Positions 26,640 through 35,342 of a stretch of DNA of 64,000 nt are shown piece after piece (the stretch's first letter is position 1; each line of letters opens with the position of its first letter). The notes under the pieces are model-generated. The model ran no database searches. It saw only the letters and a list, made by a program, of their open reading frames with translations, and was not told where the DNA came from. The DNA is from Pelagimonas sp017744045 (GTDB taxonomy: Bacteria; Pseudomonadota; Alphaproteobacteria; Rhodobacterales; Rhodobacteraceae). The DNA is taken from NCBI RefSeq assembly GCF_017744045.1, contig NZ_JAGHRD010000004.1; one strand, written 5' to 3'. A program made the translations under genes and the position numbers.

Positions 26640-28184
26640 ATGAAACCAATCAAACTGATTGCTGGCGTGATGACCGTCGGGTTCTGGACATTGATGAGCC
26701 GGATCCTGGGCTTTGCACGCGAGATCCTGATCCTTGGCCTGATTGGGCCCGGACCGGTCATGGATGCCTTTGTCGCCGCCTTTCGTCTGCCCAATATGTT
26801 TCGCCGTTTCTTTGCCGAGGGCGCGTTCAACGCCGCCTTTGTGCCGATGTTTTCCAAGAAATACGAGGGCGACGAAGATCACATAAAGTTTGCGCGCGAC
26901 GCCATGAGCGGATTGGCCTTTGTGCTGATCATCCTCACGGCGCTTGCCATGATCTTTATGCCCGCGCTGGTCTATGCCACGGCCGAAGGACTGGCAGGTG
27001 ACGAACGTTTTGATCTGGCAGTCGGATATGGCCGGGTTGTCTTTCCCTATATCTTTTTCATTTCCTTGGCCGCTTTGCTTTCCGGCGTTTTGAACTCGGT
27101 CGGGCGCTTTGCAGCTGCCGCGGCGGCCCCGGTTTTTCTGAATATCCTGTCGATTCTGGCGATGGTGGCCGCTTATGTCCTGGGGCAAGAGGCCATTATC
27201 TGGTTGATCTGGACAGTTCCGGTTGCAGGTGTCGTGCAATTGGCCATTGTCTGGGTCGCAGCAGATCGCGCCGGGATCAGGTTGATCCCCGGCCGCCCGC
27301 GCTGGACCCCTGATATGAAGCTGATGATCGTGACAGCGGTGCCTGCGGCCCTGGCGGGCGGCGTCATGCAGATCAACCTGCTAGTTGGGCAATGGGTCGC
27401 GTCTGATTTCGACAAGGCCATCAGTTGGCTTTATTCGGCTGACCGGCTCTATCAACTGCCCTTGGGGGTCGTCGGGATCGCGGTCGGCATCGTTTTGTTG
27501 CCCGATCTGTCCCGCCGCCTAAAGGCCCAAGATGATGCGGGCGGGCGCGAGGCGTTTTCACGCGCCGGCGAGCTGTCGCTGGCTCTGACAATCCCGTCGG
27601 CGGTTGCCTTGGTTGTCATTCCCCTACCGCTGGTCTCGGTTCTGTTTGAACGCGGTCTCACCAGCCGCGAAGACAGCGAAGCCATCGCGGTGGCCGTTGC
27701 AATCTATGGATTGGGACTGCCAAGTTTCGTGCTTCAAAAGGTGCTGCAACCGCTGTTTTTCGCCCGTCACGATACCAAAAGCCCGTTTCGCTATGCGGCT
27801 TGGGCCATGGTGATCAACGCGGTCTTGGCCTTTGGCCTCGCCCCAAGCATCGGCTGGATCGCCCCCGCTATTGCGACAACCGTGGCGGGCTGGGTGATGG
27901 TCGCCATGCTGGCCTTGGGCGCGCGTGGCATGGGTGAGGTGGCAAAGTTTGATCCGCGGTTCTACGCCCGTATTTGGCGGATCTGTTTGGCCGCCAGCAT
28001 TATGGGGGGCGCGCTTTGGGCTGGGTTCCTGGTGCTCACGCCTTGGCTCTTTGCCGATTACATTCGTTACGCCGCCCTCTTGGCGTTGATCGCTATCGGA
28101 GCCATCAGCTATGGAATTGCCGGGCAGATGCTTGGCGCGTTCAGCATGGCTGAGCTCAAGGGGATCGTGCGGCGGCGCAAATAA
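26640..28184 (+). CDS. murJ: Lipid II flippase MurJ
   Basis: A 514-residue polytopic membrane protein of the MATE/MVF superfamily with about 14 helices. The start region (GVMTVGFWTLMSRILGFARE) and FAEGAFNAAFVPMF are highly characteristic of MurJ. It flips lipid II across the inner membrane for peptidoglycan synthesis. It follows the lysozyme-like gene by 63 bases on the same strand. Its stop codon abuts the stop of the convergent rhomboid gene with no base between. Confidence 0.96.
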   Translation: MKPIKLIAGVMTVGFWTLMSRILGFAREILILGLIGPGPVMDAFVAAFRLPNMFRRFFAEGAFNAAFVPMFSKKYEGDEDHIKFARDAMSGLAFVLIILTALAMIFMPALVYATAEGLAGDERFDLAVGYGRVVFPYIFFISLAALLSGVLNSVGRFAAAAAAPVFLNILSILAMVAAYVLGQEAIIWLIWTVPVAGVVQLAIVWVAADRAGIRLIPGRPRWTPDMKLMIVTAVPAALAGGVMQINLLVGQWVASDFDKAISWLYSADRLYQLPLGVVGIAVGIVLLPDLSRRLKAQDDAGGREAFSRAGELSLALTIPSAVALVVIPLPLVSVLFERGLTSREDSEAIAVAVAIYGLGLPSFVLQKVLQPLFFARHDTKSPFRYAAWAMVINAVLAFGLAPSIGWIAPAIATTVAGWVMVAMLALGARGMGEVAKFDPRFYARIWRICLAASIMGGALWAGFLVLTPWLFADYIRYAALLALIAIGAISYGIAGQMLGAFSMAELKGIVRRRK

Positions 28185-28871
28185 TCAATCGCGCCGAATC
28201 GCCCGCAAGATTCGGGCCATGCTGCCAGGAACCAAAAACACAGTCAGGCCAAAGCCAGCCACAAAGCCGCAAAGTTCAGCCACCCAGGTTTGATCACTGC
28301 CAAACAGCAGCCCAAAGAGCAGCTGAATGGCCAACAACGCCCCAATCAGACGAAAGGCGCGAATACGCGGTTCGTTTTGCGCGTCCAGATCAACCCAAGA
28401 AAAAAAGGTAAAGCCGCCGATAAGCCCATAGGCAGGCACCATCGCTCCGATCAACAATTGCGGATCATCAAGGATAACCGCAAACCCCAGCGCGCCCAAA
28501 GCGGCGCTGCCAAAATAGATCACCAAAAACCGCCATGGCCCAAGGGCTTCGGCAACTATCTTGCCCAGGGCCAGCAGAAAGACGATGGCAAAGAGCCCAT
28601 GGGTAAAACTCGCATGGATAAACACGTAAGACACAAAGCGTATCAAATGTTCGGCAGGCCATTGGCTGGTCTCGACCATCCAGTCCAATACCCGACTTGA
28701 AAAGCCGAACCTTTCCCAGGCCTCAATCCGCCAACCAACAGCGTCGCGCCCACCAATCAGCCCACGCTGCGCGAGGTTAAAGGCCAGCTCAATCCCCGCC
28801 ATGACGAGAAACAGCGCCACCACCACGGGCGGCATCGGGTTCACCGGGCTTTCGTTCTGGGGATGGCTCAT
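28185..28871 (-). CDS. Rhomboid-family membrane protein lacking catalytic residues
   Basis: A 228-residue protein with the six-helix rhomboid topology. The L1/TM2 region has HASFTH (H86, H91), but the oxyanion Asn four residues later is Ala95. The usual GxSG site reads GAMVPAYG (142-149), putting Met144 where the Ser nucleophile belongs, and the TM6 His is Glu199 (AELCGF). Both members of the Ser-His dyad are thus missing, so protease activity is not expected; it resembles an inactive iRhom or derlin-like member. The start at 28871 opens the first helix; it faces trpS divergently. Confidence 0.85.
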   Translation of the reverse strand: MSHPQNESPVNPMPPVVVALFLVMAGIELAFNLAQRGLIGGRDAVGWRIEAWERFGFSSRVLDWMVETSQWPAEHLIRFVSYVFIHASFTHGLFAIVFLLALGKIVAEALGPWRFLVIYFGSAALGALGFAVILDDPQLLIGAMVPAYGLIGGFTFFSWVDLDAQNEPRIRAFRLIGALLAIQLLFGLLFGSDQTWVAELCGFVAGFGLTVFLVPGSMARILRAIRRD

Positions 28872-28946
28872 ATCTGCTCTTTCTTGACGATGCTCTGCCC
28901 CATGGGTAAGCCACGGGGCATCAAACTTCCAGACGGAGATATCGTT

Positions 28947-29978
28947 ATGACAGAGGGCGTCCAAACCCCATCTGCCTTTACCCCTCGCATCTTTTCCGGG
29001 ATCAAACCCTCGGGCGGGCTGACGCTGGGCAATTACCTTGGTGCTATCCAGAAATTCGTGGCCGCCCAAGAGGCTGGCACCGAAAGCATTTTCTGCGTGG
29101 TTGATCTACACGCGATCACCGTCTGGCAAGACCCCGAAGATCTGCGCAACGCCACGCGCGAAGTGGCCGCCGGTTATATCGCCAGCGGCATCGACCCGAT
29201 GAAATCCATCCTGTTCAACCAAAGCCAAGTGCATGAACATGCGGAACTGGCCTGGATCTTTAACTGTGTGGCACGCGTTGGCTGGATGAACCGCATGACG
29301 CAGTTCAAGGAAAAGGCGGGCAAGAATGCGGAAAAGCAATCTTTGGGCCTGTATGCCTATCCCTCGCTGATGGCGGCGGACATTCTGCTGTATCACGCGA
29401 CCCATGTTCCGGTGGGCGAGGATCAGAAACAGCATGTTGAGTTGACCCGCGATATCGCGGCCAAATTCAACCATGACTACAAGGTCGATTTCTTTCCGAT
29501 CACCGAACCGGTGATCGAAGGGCCAGCCGTGCGGGTGATGAACCTGCGCGACGGGTCCAAGAAGATGTCCAAGTCAGGCGAAAGCGATATGGAACGCATC
29601 AACATGCTCGATGATGCAGACAAAATCGCCAAGAAGTTCAAAAAGGCCAAAACCGATCCAGAGCCTTTGCCAGACAACATGGACGGCCTGGCGGATCGTC
29701 CTGAGGCGCGCAATCTGGTCAATATTTATGCCTCTCTCAGCGGTCAAAGCTCGGACACGGTGATCGCGGAATATGCCGGTGCCGGTTGGGGTAAATTCAA
29801 ACCTGCCCTCGCCGATTTAGCCGTGGACAAGCTCGCCCCGATTTCCGAAGAAATGCGCCGGTTGATGGATGACCCCAGCGAGATTGACAAGATCCTGGCC
29901 CATGGCGCGGAACAAGCCCGCGCAATTGCCGCACCCATCCTCAAACGCACTTACGAAATCGTCGGAATGGTGCGCTAA
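28947..29978 (+). CDS. trpS: Tryptophan--tRNA ligase
   Basis: A 343-residue class I synthetase. The HIGH-equivalent region is GLTLGNYLGA (about residues 22-31) and the KMSKS loop is KKMSKSGES (about 204-212); DLHAIT is also typical. It charges tRNA-Trp. The start at 28947 gives the expected N-terminus (PRIFSGIKPSG) and has GGAG 9 bases upstream; the frame extends 28 codons further without support. A terminator follows directly. Confidence 0.96.
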   Translation: MTEGVQTPSAFTPRIFSGIKPSGGLTLGNYLGAIQKFVAAQEAGTESIFCVVDLHAITVWQDPEDLRNATREVAAGYIASGIDPMKSILFNQSQVHEHAELAWIFNCVARVGWMNRMTQFKEKAGKNAEKQSLGLYAYPSLMAADILLYHATHVPVGEDQKQHVELTRDIAAKFNHDYKVDFFPITEPVIEGPAVRVMNLRDGSKKMSKSGESDMERINMLDDADKIAKKFKKAKTDPEPLPDNMDGLADRPEARNLVNIYASLSGQSSDTVIAEYAGAGWGKFKPALADLAVDKLAPISEEMRRLMDDPSEIDKILAHGAEQARAIAAPILKRTYEIVGMVR

Positions 29979-29996
29979 GGCAAAACCGAGCCAGTC

Positions 29997-30023
29997 AAAA
30001 GGCGGCCTTTGGGTCGCCTTTTT
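29997..30023 (+). terminator. rho-independent terminator of trpS
   Basis: Arm AAAGGCG and arm CGCCTTT (30015-30021) with a 10-base loop and a T run, 18 bases after the trpS stop. The T run overlaps the stop codon of the convergent gene at 30022. Confidence 0.75.
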
Positions 30024-30318
30024 ATTTGTCGCGCGCTTGTTTGCTGGCCCAATCCAGATAGCGATCAACAAGCACATGCTCACAGGTCTTGAACACCATC
30101 CAACACAGCATGGAAATGGTCCCGAGGGCGAAGAGCTCAACGACCTGATACAGCGCACCATACTCAATCGCCGTAAAGCCATGCTCCCGCAGGAATTCCC
30201 AATTGGCCATGGCCTGTGACACCAGATTGGCGGTCACAAAAGCAAAGATCACGGCCATCACCCCGGCAAGCAACAGAACCAGCGCCGAGTGCCAGCGTTT
30301 GAGGTTGATAAGCGACAT
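30022..30318 (-). CDS. Small two-helix membrane protein, unknown function
   Basis: A 98-residue protein with two hydrophobic helices (about residues 10-30 and 58-80) and a charged tail ending KQARDK. No family is recognised. The start at 30318 is supported by GGAGAAAG upstream. It is the last gene of a minus-strand run after ruvC-ruvA-ruvB and an unknown gene; whether it shares their transcript is not visible. Confidence 0.65.
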   Translation of the reverse strand: MSLINLKRWHSALVLLLAGVMAVIFAFVTANLVSQAMANWEFLREHGFTAIEYGALYQVVELFALGTISMLCWMVFKTCEHVLVDRYLDWASKQARDK

Positions 30319-30373
30319 AAGGCTTTCTCCTTGCCACAAACCTAGCAACCTGCTGGTTTAAGAACAAGAAATC

Positions 30374-31012
30374 CTATTCCTCCGGCCGCGACGCCGTTTG
30401 GCAACGTGCGAACAGACGCAAGGCGTGGCTTTTATCCTGCGCAACCGCCGGCATGAGCGGATCATAGGCGGCGCTTAGAACCGCGCCGATCTCGGGATGC
30501 AGCACCACCTGACCATTTTCCAGTTTGGCCAAAGGGGAACGATTGGCAAAAGCCGCCTCGGACCACAGCAGAAAGACCTGCGAGACCTGCGACAGGGCCA
30601 GATCCTCAGCCGGTTGCTCGGCCAGCGCCTTGTCCATACGCAGAAACACGAATGACGCCTGAATGGAGCCGTCTTTGTCAAAACGGAACACACGGTACTG
30701 ATTGGCGCCCGAAGCCTTGAGCCGCCCCACCAGATCATCCAGCCCGTCGATCAAGCGCCCCAGATCCGGAACATCCAACAACTCGTCCCAGTCTCGGAAA
30801 AAGAACATCATCACGTTCGAGCCAAGCTCCGGGTCTGTCTCGGCCATCTTATGGCCGGTCAACACGCAAAGCGCCTCAAATGCGCCTTTAACGATGCTCA
30901 GCGTCTCGTCCTGCACTCCGAACACAATCGGCACGATCGGGCGGCCCCAGCGGGCAAACAGGTAATTGCCGTCAGCGCGGGTAAAGAGCTGTTCGATCTC
31001 TTGCGGGGTCAT
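30374..31012 (-). CDS. Conserved-looking hypothetical protein downstream of ruvB
   Basis: A 212-residue soluble protein. The segments FARWGRPIVPIVFGV and GSNVMMFFFRDWDELLDVPD are ordered and protein-like but do not match a family I can name. No signal peptide. The start at 31012 is chosen because the protein-like region begins there; the frame runs about 50 codons further upstream without coding character. It lies 89 bases after ruvB on the same strand. A link to recombination is not shown. Confidence 0.65.
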   Translation of the reverse strand: MTPQEIEQLFTRADGNYLFARWGRPIVPIVFGVQDETLSIVKGAFEALCVLTGHKMAETDPELGSNVMMFFFRDWDELLDVPDLGRLIDGLDDLVGRLKASGANQYRVFRFDKDGSIQASFVFLRMDKALAEQPAEDLALSQVSQVFLLWSEAAFANRSPLAKLENGQVVLHPEIGAVLSAAYDPLMPAVAQDKSHALRLFARCQTASRPEE

Positions 31013-31101
31013 AGGCTGTCTTTCTGTGCGAGGCTGCAATTTGGCTGGCGTTTTGGCCTGACACGCCCGCAGGATCAAGACCGGGGCGCGAGGTGCCTGG
31101 T

Positions 31102-32130
31102 CTATTTCCCGAACAAATCCGTCTGCCCCGGCGTTTTCGGCACAGCCATGCCCAGATGTGTCCAAGCCTTTTGCGCCAACATCCGCCCACGCGGGGTGCG
31201 CTGGATTAGGCCCTGTTGCAAGAGATACGGCTCGACGACCTCCTCCAAGGCATCGCGGCTTTCGCTCAGCGCTGCCGACAGGGTTTCGATGCCCACCGGA
31301 CCTCCCGAATAATTCTCGGCGATCAGTTTGAGGTAACGGCGGTCCGCCCCATCAAGCCCCAGCGCATCCACCCCCAAACGGGTCAGAGAGCGATCTGCCA
31401 GCTCTTGCGTGACGATCCCGCCGCCCTCGACAACGGCAAAATCCACAACACGACGCAGCAAACGTCCGGCAATCCGTGGCGTACCGCGGGCGCGGCGCGC
31501 AATTTCCAAGGCGCCGTCACCCCTGATTTCCACGCCCAGTTTACGGGCATTGCCCGCGACAATGGTTTCCAATTCGTGGATTTCGTAGAAATTCAGCCGG
31601 GTTGGGATGCCAAAGCGGTCGCGCAATGGCGTGGTCAACAAACCCAATCGGGTCGTCGCCCCAACCAGCGTAAAGGGCTGCAATTCGATCCGTACCGTGC
31701 GCGCTGCTGGGCCTTCTCCGATCACGAGATCCAGTTCGAAATCCTCCATCGCCGGATAGAGCACCTCTTCGACCGCGGCATTCATACGGTGAATTTCGTC
31801 GATGAACAGCACGTCGTTGCGTTCCAGATTGGTCAGGATCGCCGCCAAATCCCCCGCCTTGGCCAATACAGGCCCCGAAGTCATACGAAACCCCACCCCA
31901 AGTTCGCGTGCCATGATCTGCGCCAGCGTGGTTTTCCCTAGGCCGGGAGGGCCGTGAAACAGCGTATGGTCCATGGCTTCGCCGCGTTCGCGGGCCGATT
32001 GGATAAAGACGCGCAGATTGGCCCGCGCTTCGGCTTGCCCGATGAAATCATCCAGCATTTGTGGCCGCAAGGCGCGGTCGCGGTCTTCGGGCATGGGATC
32101 GGGGCGCAGCGTCGGGTCAGGGTCGTTCAT
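31102..32130 (-). CDS. ruvB: Holliday junction branch migration ATPase RuvB
   Basis: A 342-residue AAA+ motor. Walker A is GPPGLGKTT (about residues 59-67), Walker B is LFIDEIH, and the C-terminal winged helix ends TPRGRMLAQKAW. A hexamer drives branch migration with RuvA at Holliday junctions. It is third in the ruvC-ruvA-ruvB operon, 18 bases after ruvA. Confidence 0.97.
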   Translation of the reverse strand: MNDPDPTLRPDPMPEDRDRALRPQMLDDFIGQAEARANLRVFIQSARERGEAMDHTLFHGPPGLGKTTLAQIMARELGVGFRMTSGPVLAKAGDLAAILTNLERNDVLFIDEIHRMNAAVEEVLYPAMEDFELDLVIGEGPAARTVRIELQPFTLVGATTRLGLLTTPLRDRFGIPTRLNFYEIHELETIVAGNARKLGVEIRGDGALEIARRARGTPRIAGRLLRRVVDFAVVEGGGIVTQELADRSLTRLGVDALGLDGADRRYLKLIAENYSGGPVGIETLSAALSESRDALEEVVEPYLLQQGLIQRTPRGRMLAQKAWTHLGMAVPKTPGQTDLFGK

Positions 32131-32148
32131 GATGTCTCCCTACCCTGC

Positions 32149-32820
32149 TCAGCCCGCCGGGGCGAGCAGTTTTAGGGCGGCGCGGATGAGGGCCGGCGTA
32201 TCAGCCTCTGGGGTCTCACCGGCGGCCTGTGCCACCGCTGCGGCAGCCTCGCTTGGCGCGTAACCCAGATTGCCCAATGCGGAAAGAGCTTCGGACTGCG
32301 CCGAAGCGTTTGAGGGTTTGGATGCAGGTTTGCGTTTGGCGGGTGCGGCGGGTGCTTCGATCACCTCATCCATCACATCATCCGCCTGTGTCGGCTCGGA
32401 CCGGCCCATGGCCATGACGGCGGGCGCTTTGTCCTTAAGCTCGATCACCACGCGCTGCGCGGTTTTGGGGCCAACCCCCTTGGCCACCTTGATCGAATTC
32501 CAATCCTCCAGCGCGATGGCCCGGCTCACGCCTTCGGCCCCGAGCGCACCAAGGATGGCCAGGGATGCTTTGGCTCCAATGCCCTGAACGCCCATCAACA
32601 GGCGGAACCATTCCTTTTCCACCAGAGTTGGAAAGCCAAAGAGCTGCATCAGATCTTCGCGCACCAGCAATTCGGTATAAAGCGCTGCCGCCTCGCCCGG
32701 ACCAGGAAGCTGTGCCATGACGCGGTCGGTGCAATAGACCATATAGCCGACGCCGCGCACATCGATCAGCACGTGATCCATGGCCTTGTATTCGATCCGC
32801 CCCGCGATCCGTCCGATCAT
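32149..32820 (-). CDS. ruvA: Holliday junction DNA helicase subunit RuvA
   Basis: A 223-residue protein: OB-fold N-terminus (MIGRIAGRIEYK, LIDVRGVGYMVY), two helix-hairpin-helix motifs (LMGVQGIGAKASLAILGALG and VAKGVGPKTAQRVVIELKDK), and after a linker the C-terminal domain III that contacts RuvB (ALGNLGYAPSEAAAAV). The Ala/Pro/Lys linker around residues 140-175 is somewhat long. The start overlaps the ruvC stop by ATGA. Confidence 0.97.
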   Translation of the reverse strand: MIGRIAGRIEYKAMDHVLIDVRGVGYMVYCTDRVMAQLPGPGEAAALYTELLVREDLMQLFGFPTLVEKEWFRLLMGVQGIGAKASLAILGALGAEGVSRAIALEDWNSIKVAKGVGPKTAQRVVIELKDKAPAVMAMGRSEPTQADDVMDEVIEAPAAPAKRKPASKPSNASAQSEALSALGNLGYAPSEAAAAVAQAAGETPEADTPALIRAALKLLAPAG

Positions 32821-33305
32821 GCCCGCACCTTCATTCTGTTGTGGCTTTGATGATGAGCATGACAGATGGCGATTGCCAGCGCATCCGCCGCGTCCGGCCC
32901 AGCAAGCTGCACGCCCGGCAGCTGCATTTTGACCATATGCGCGATTTGGTTCTTATCCGCATGGCCCACGCCAACAACCGTTTTCTTGACGCTGTTGGGG
33001 GCGTATTCACCGATCTCAAGGCCGAATTGCGCTGGCACAAGCAAAGCGATGCCGCGCGCCTGCCCCAGTTTCAGTGTGCCCACCGCATCTTTGTTCACAA
33101 AAGTTTTTTCGACTGCGGCAATATCGGGAGAGAATCGCTGCAACACCTCGGTCAACTGTTCATGAAGAGACAAGAGCCTGGTCGCCAATTCTGTCCCGAC
33201 CGAATGGCAAATCCCATTTCCAACATGCCTGAGTCGGCTTCCATCGACCTCAATAACCCCCCAACCGAGGTTTCTGAGGCCTGGATCAATCCCCAATACC
33301 CGCAT
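32817..33305 (-). CDS. ruvC: Holliday junction resolvase RuvC
   Basis: A 162-residue endonuclease that cuts Holliday junctions symmetrically. The RNase-H-like acidic residues are seen in GIDPGLRNLGWG (Asp7), AVEKTFVNKD (Glu) and the C-terminal DAADALAIAICHAHH (Asp pair). The start at 33305 gives the standard N-terminus MRVLGIDPG. It is the first gene of the ruvCAB run and overlaps ruvA by 4 bases (ATGA). Confidence 0.96.
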   Translation of the reverse strand: MRVLGIDPGLRNLGWGVIEVDGSRLRHVGNGICHSVGTELATRLLSLHEQLTEVLQRFSPDIAAVEKTFVNKDAVGTLKLGQARGIALLVPAQFGLEIGEYAPNSVKKTVVGVGHADKNQIAHMVKMQLPGVQLAGPDAADALAIAICHAHHQSHNRMKVRA

Positions 33306-33628
33306 CGCTGCCCGCTTTTGTTGCTTTTTGACACATATAGCACGAAACGAGAACAAACGCCAAGGTTAATGACGCCTGTCGCGTTTGCGACACGCAATGG
33401 TCTTTAGGCGACCCATTGGTTTGTTTTCGTCATCTCCGCGGTCTGAAAACGACATATCCCAACACGGAATTTTACCTTTTGTTACGGAATGTTAACCAGT
33501 TTTTCTGCCATGCAGCAATTGCATATGACCCATGCAATAAATGCCCCTTGTTTGGGCGCCTCGCCCAAATTAAGTGCAGTTTTGAGATTTAGAAAAGCAA
33601 ACCTCACCAAACTTCAAGGAGACTAGAC
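33306..33628. promoter_or_regulatory. 323-base intergenic region upstream of the DUF1127 gene
   Basis: It contains no convincing ORF. Three dyads stand out: TGTCGC/GCGACA (33377-33392, 4-base loop); ATTGCAT/ATGCAAT (33518-33538, 7-base spacer), which could be an operator; and TTTGGGCG/CGCCCAAA (33551-33569, 3-base loop), which would form a stable hairpin in the DUF1127 leader if transcription starts upstream. A CCTTG at 33546-33550 could be part of a heat-shock-type -35, but I see no clear -10. The region also holds the ruvC promoter side. Confidence 0.4.
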
Positions 33629-33835
33629 ATGGCCGCAATCGACCAAACCCGCCCATACGTAGCCGCTGGCTCCGCCGCTGGCTTCGGATCCCTCTTCGCC
33701 ACTTTTGCAGGCGTTTTCACTGCATGGATGCAAGCACGTGAAACGCGCAAAGCACTGTCCGGCCTGTCCAATCGTGAACTGGACGATATCGGACTGAGCC
33801 GCGCCGACATCGACGCGATCACTGGCCGTTACTAA
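33629..33835 (+). CDS. DUF1127 small protein (YjiS-like)
   Basis: A 68-residue protein. An Ala/Gly/Phe-rich N-terminal half is followed by the DUF1127 motif with the pattern L-S-x-R-E-L-x-D-I-G-L-S-R-x-D-I (about residues 45-63), basic before it. A perfect Shine-Dalgarno (AAGGAGAC) precedes the ATG. In Rhodobacter sphaeroides a DUF1127 protein (CcaF1) binds RNA and its gene is co-transcribed with CcsR small RNAs; a comparable arrangement may exist here, with two hairpins directly downstream. Confidence 0.9.
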   Translation: MAAIDQTRPYVAAGSAAGFGSLFATFAGVFTAWMQARETRKALSGLSNRELDDIGLSRADIDAITGRY

Positions 33836-33848
33836 GACGGGACAGATA

Positions 33849-33920
33849 GGTCAAAACCTCACTCCCGTTTTGACCAAGATGAAAGCCGCGCCTCTGGATC
33901 AGAGCGCGGCTTAATTCTTT
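33849..33920 (+). ncRNA. Possible cuckoo/CcsR-like small RNA (two hairpins after the DUF1127 gene)
   Basis: Thirteen bases after the DUF1127 stop is a perfect 9-bp hairpin (GGTCAAAAC 33849-33857, GTTTTGACC 33867-33875) whose loop is CTCACTCCC, a pyrimidine-rich anti-Shine-Dalgarno-like sequence. Then follows a GC-rich terminator hairpin (AAGCCGCGC 33883-33891, GCGCGGCTT 33904-33912) with TTAATTCTTTT. Cuckoo RNAs (CcsR in Rhodobacter) carry CCUCCUCCC in loops and lie downstream of DUF1127 genes. The loop here differs by an inserted A and only one of the two loops has the motif, so this is a candidate; at the least it is a double terminator. Confidence 0.45.
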
Positions 33921-33942
33921 TCAAAACCTTAGTTGTGAATTG

Positions 33943-34287
33943 TCACCCGGCAAAGGGTGACAAAACTTCGGCGATTTTGGCTGTGATGGGGTCGATCTGC
34001 ATCAAGAAAGCACCGATCTTTTCCGATGTGGACCCGGCCGCCAGAGCATCGACATGCCCTTGGTATACTTCTGTTCCCAACCAATAGAGAACAAAGCTCT
34101 TGAAGGCGAACAAGGCAACAAGGGCAATCACAAGCAACCGCAATGCGTAGTTGCCGGATTTGCTGTCCGGGGTTTGTACAAACACCCCATCCTTGCGCAA
34201 TTTCGTGACATAGCCCTTGGCCATGCGGGTGTGTTTACGGCGTACCGCCTTCTGGCGATTATCAAATGATTGAAGCGTGTCTTCCAT
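33943..34287 (-). CDS. Hypothetical single-pass membrane protein
   Basis: A 114-residue protein with a basic N-terminal 45 residues (RQKAVRRKHTRMAKGYVTKL), one hydrophobic helix (about residues 69-90) and a short C-terminal domain. No family recognised. The start at 34287 has AGAGG upstream. The upstream gap (to prmA's end at 34393) contains AATTGTGGCGAATT at 34360-34373, an element seen again near 48650. Confidence 0.65.
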   Translation of the reverse strand: MEDTLQSFDNRQKAVRRKHTRMAKGYVTKLRKDGVFVQTPDSKSGNYALRLLVIALVALFAFKSFVLYWLGTEVYQGHVDALAAGSTSEKIGAFLMQIDPITAKIAEVLSPFAG

Positions 34288-34392
34288 GGCAGCCTCTAAT
34301 GGTCCGGCCCCCACCGGATATACCAATGGATAGCCAAGAATTACGGCCAAAGTGAGGCAATTGTGGCGAATTTTCCCTAAATATGACGGGAA

Positions 34393-35265
34393 TTATTCCG
34401 ATTTGCGCAACGTTAATGTCACCCACTCGCCGATTGTGTCGCGACGAACAAGGTTAACGCCATTGGCTTCGTAAACTTCGATCACTTCGTCCGCCTGCCG
34501 CACCAGAATGCCAGACAGGATCGCATAACCGCCAGGCTGCAGGCTGCGCGCCATATCCGGGGATAGATCGATCAAGGGTTGTTTGAGGATATTGGCAAAG
34601 ACCAGATCGAACGGCGCGCGTTCCGCCAGTTTGGTGTGACCAAATCCCGCCGCTTCGACGCAGATTACTTTGCCGTTCAACCCGTTGGCGGTGACATTGG
34701 CCTCAGCGACTTCGACAGCAACTTCGTCGATATCCGACACAATCACCGGGTTCGGCCAGATCCGCGCCGCGCCCATGCCCAGCACAGCCGTGCCACAGCC
34801 AATATCGGCCACGTTTTCACCAACAAACCCGTCATTGGCCAAGCGATCCAGCGCCTCAAGGCATCCTTGCGTGGTGCCGTGATGACCGGTGCCAAAGGCC
34901 ATGGCGGCCTCGATCAGCAGCGGTTCAGAGCCCTCGGGGATCTTGTCTGCGTCATGGCTGCCATAGACAAAGAAGCGACCGGCGACGACCGGGGTCAGCT
35001 CGCGGCGCACCTTGTCGACCCAATCGGTGTCCGGCACTTCGGACACAACAAACGGATCCGCGCCATAGGCTGCGGCCAGCAGGGCCAGCTCAACGTCATT
35101 GGGTTCCTCCAGGAAATAGCCACCCACTTCCCAGGTCTCGCTGCCATCTTCGATCTCAAAGACGCCAATGCCCGTGGGTTCCGGCTCCATCTCTTCCAAG
35201 GCAAGGCCCAGCGCCTCAGCGGCATCTTTGGCGGGCAATTTGGTAAAGGCGGTAAAGGTGGGCAT
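34393..35265 (-). CDS. prmA: Ribosomal protein L11 methyltransferase
   Basis: A 290-residue SAM-dependent enzyme that methylates lysines of ribosomal protein L11. The SAM-binding motif is VADIGCGTAVLGMGAARIWP (about residue 151) and AFGTGHHGTTQGCLEAL (about 128) is the PrmA hallmark; DLVFANILKQPLIDL is the catalytic-loop motif (here ANIL). The start at 35265 has GGAG 6-9 bases upstream. It stands alone between a hypothetical gene and an MFS transporter, all on the minus strand. Confidence 0.93.
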   Translation of the reverse strand: MPTFTAFTKLPAKDAAEALGLALEEMEPEPTGIGVFEIEDGSETWEVGGYFLEEPNDVELALLAAAYGADPFVVSEVPDTDWVDKVRRELTPVVAGRFFVYGSHDADKIPEGSEPLLIEAAMAFGTGHHGTTQGCLEALDRLANDGFVGENVADIGCGTAVLGMGAARIWPNPVIVSDIDEVAVEVAEANVTANGLNGKVICVEAAGFGHTKLAERAPFDLVFANILKQPLIDLSPDMARSLQPGGYAILSGILVRQADEVIEVYEANGVNLVRRDTIGEWVTLTLRKSE

Positions 35266-35342
35266 GGTTGTCTCCGGTAAGGCTTGGCCGTTCGCATACA
35301 CCAAGCCCATGGCTTGCGCCAGTTGTCACCTATCGAAAGCCG

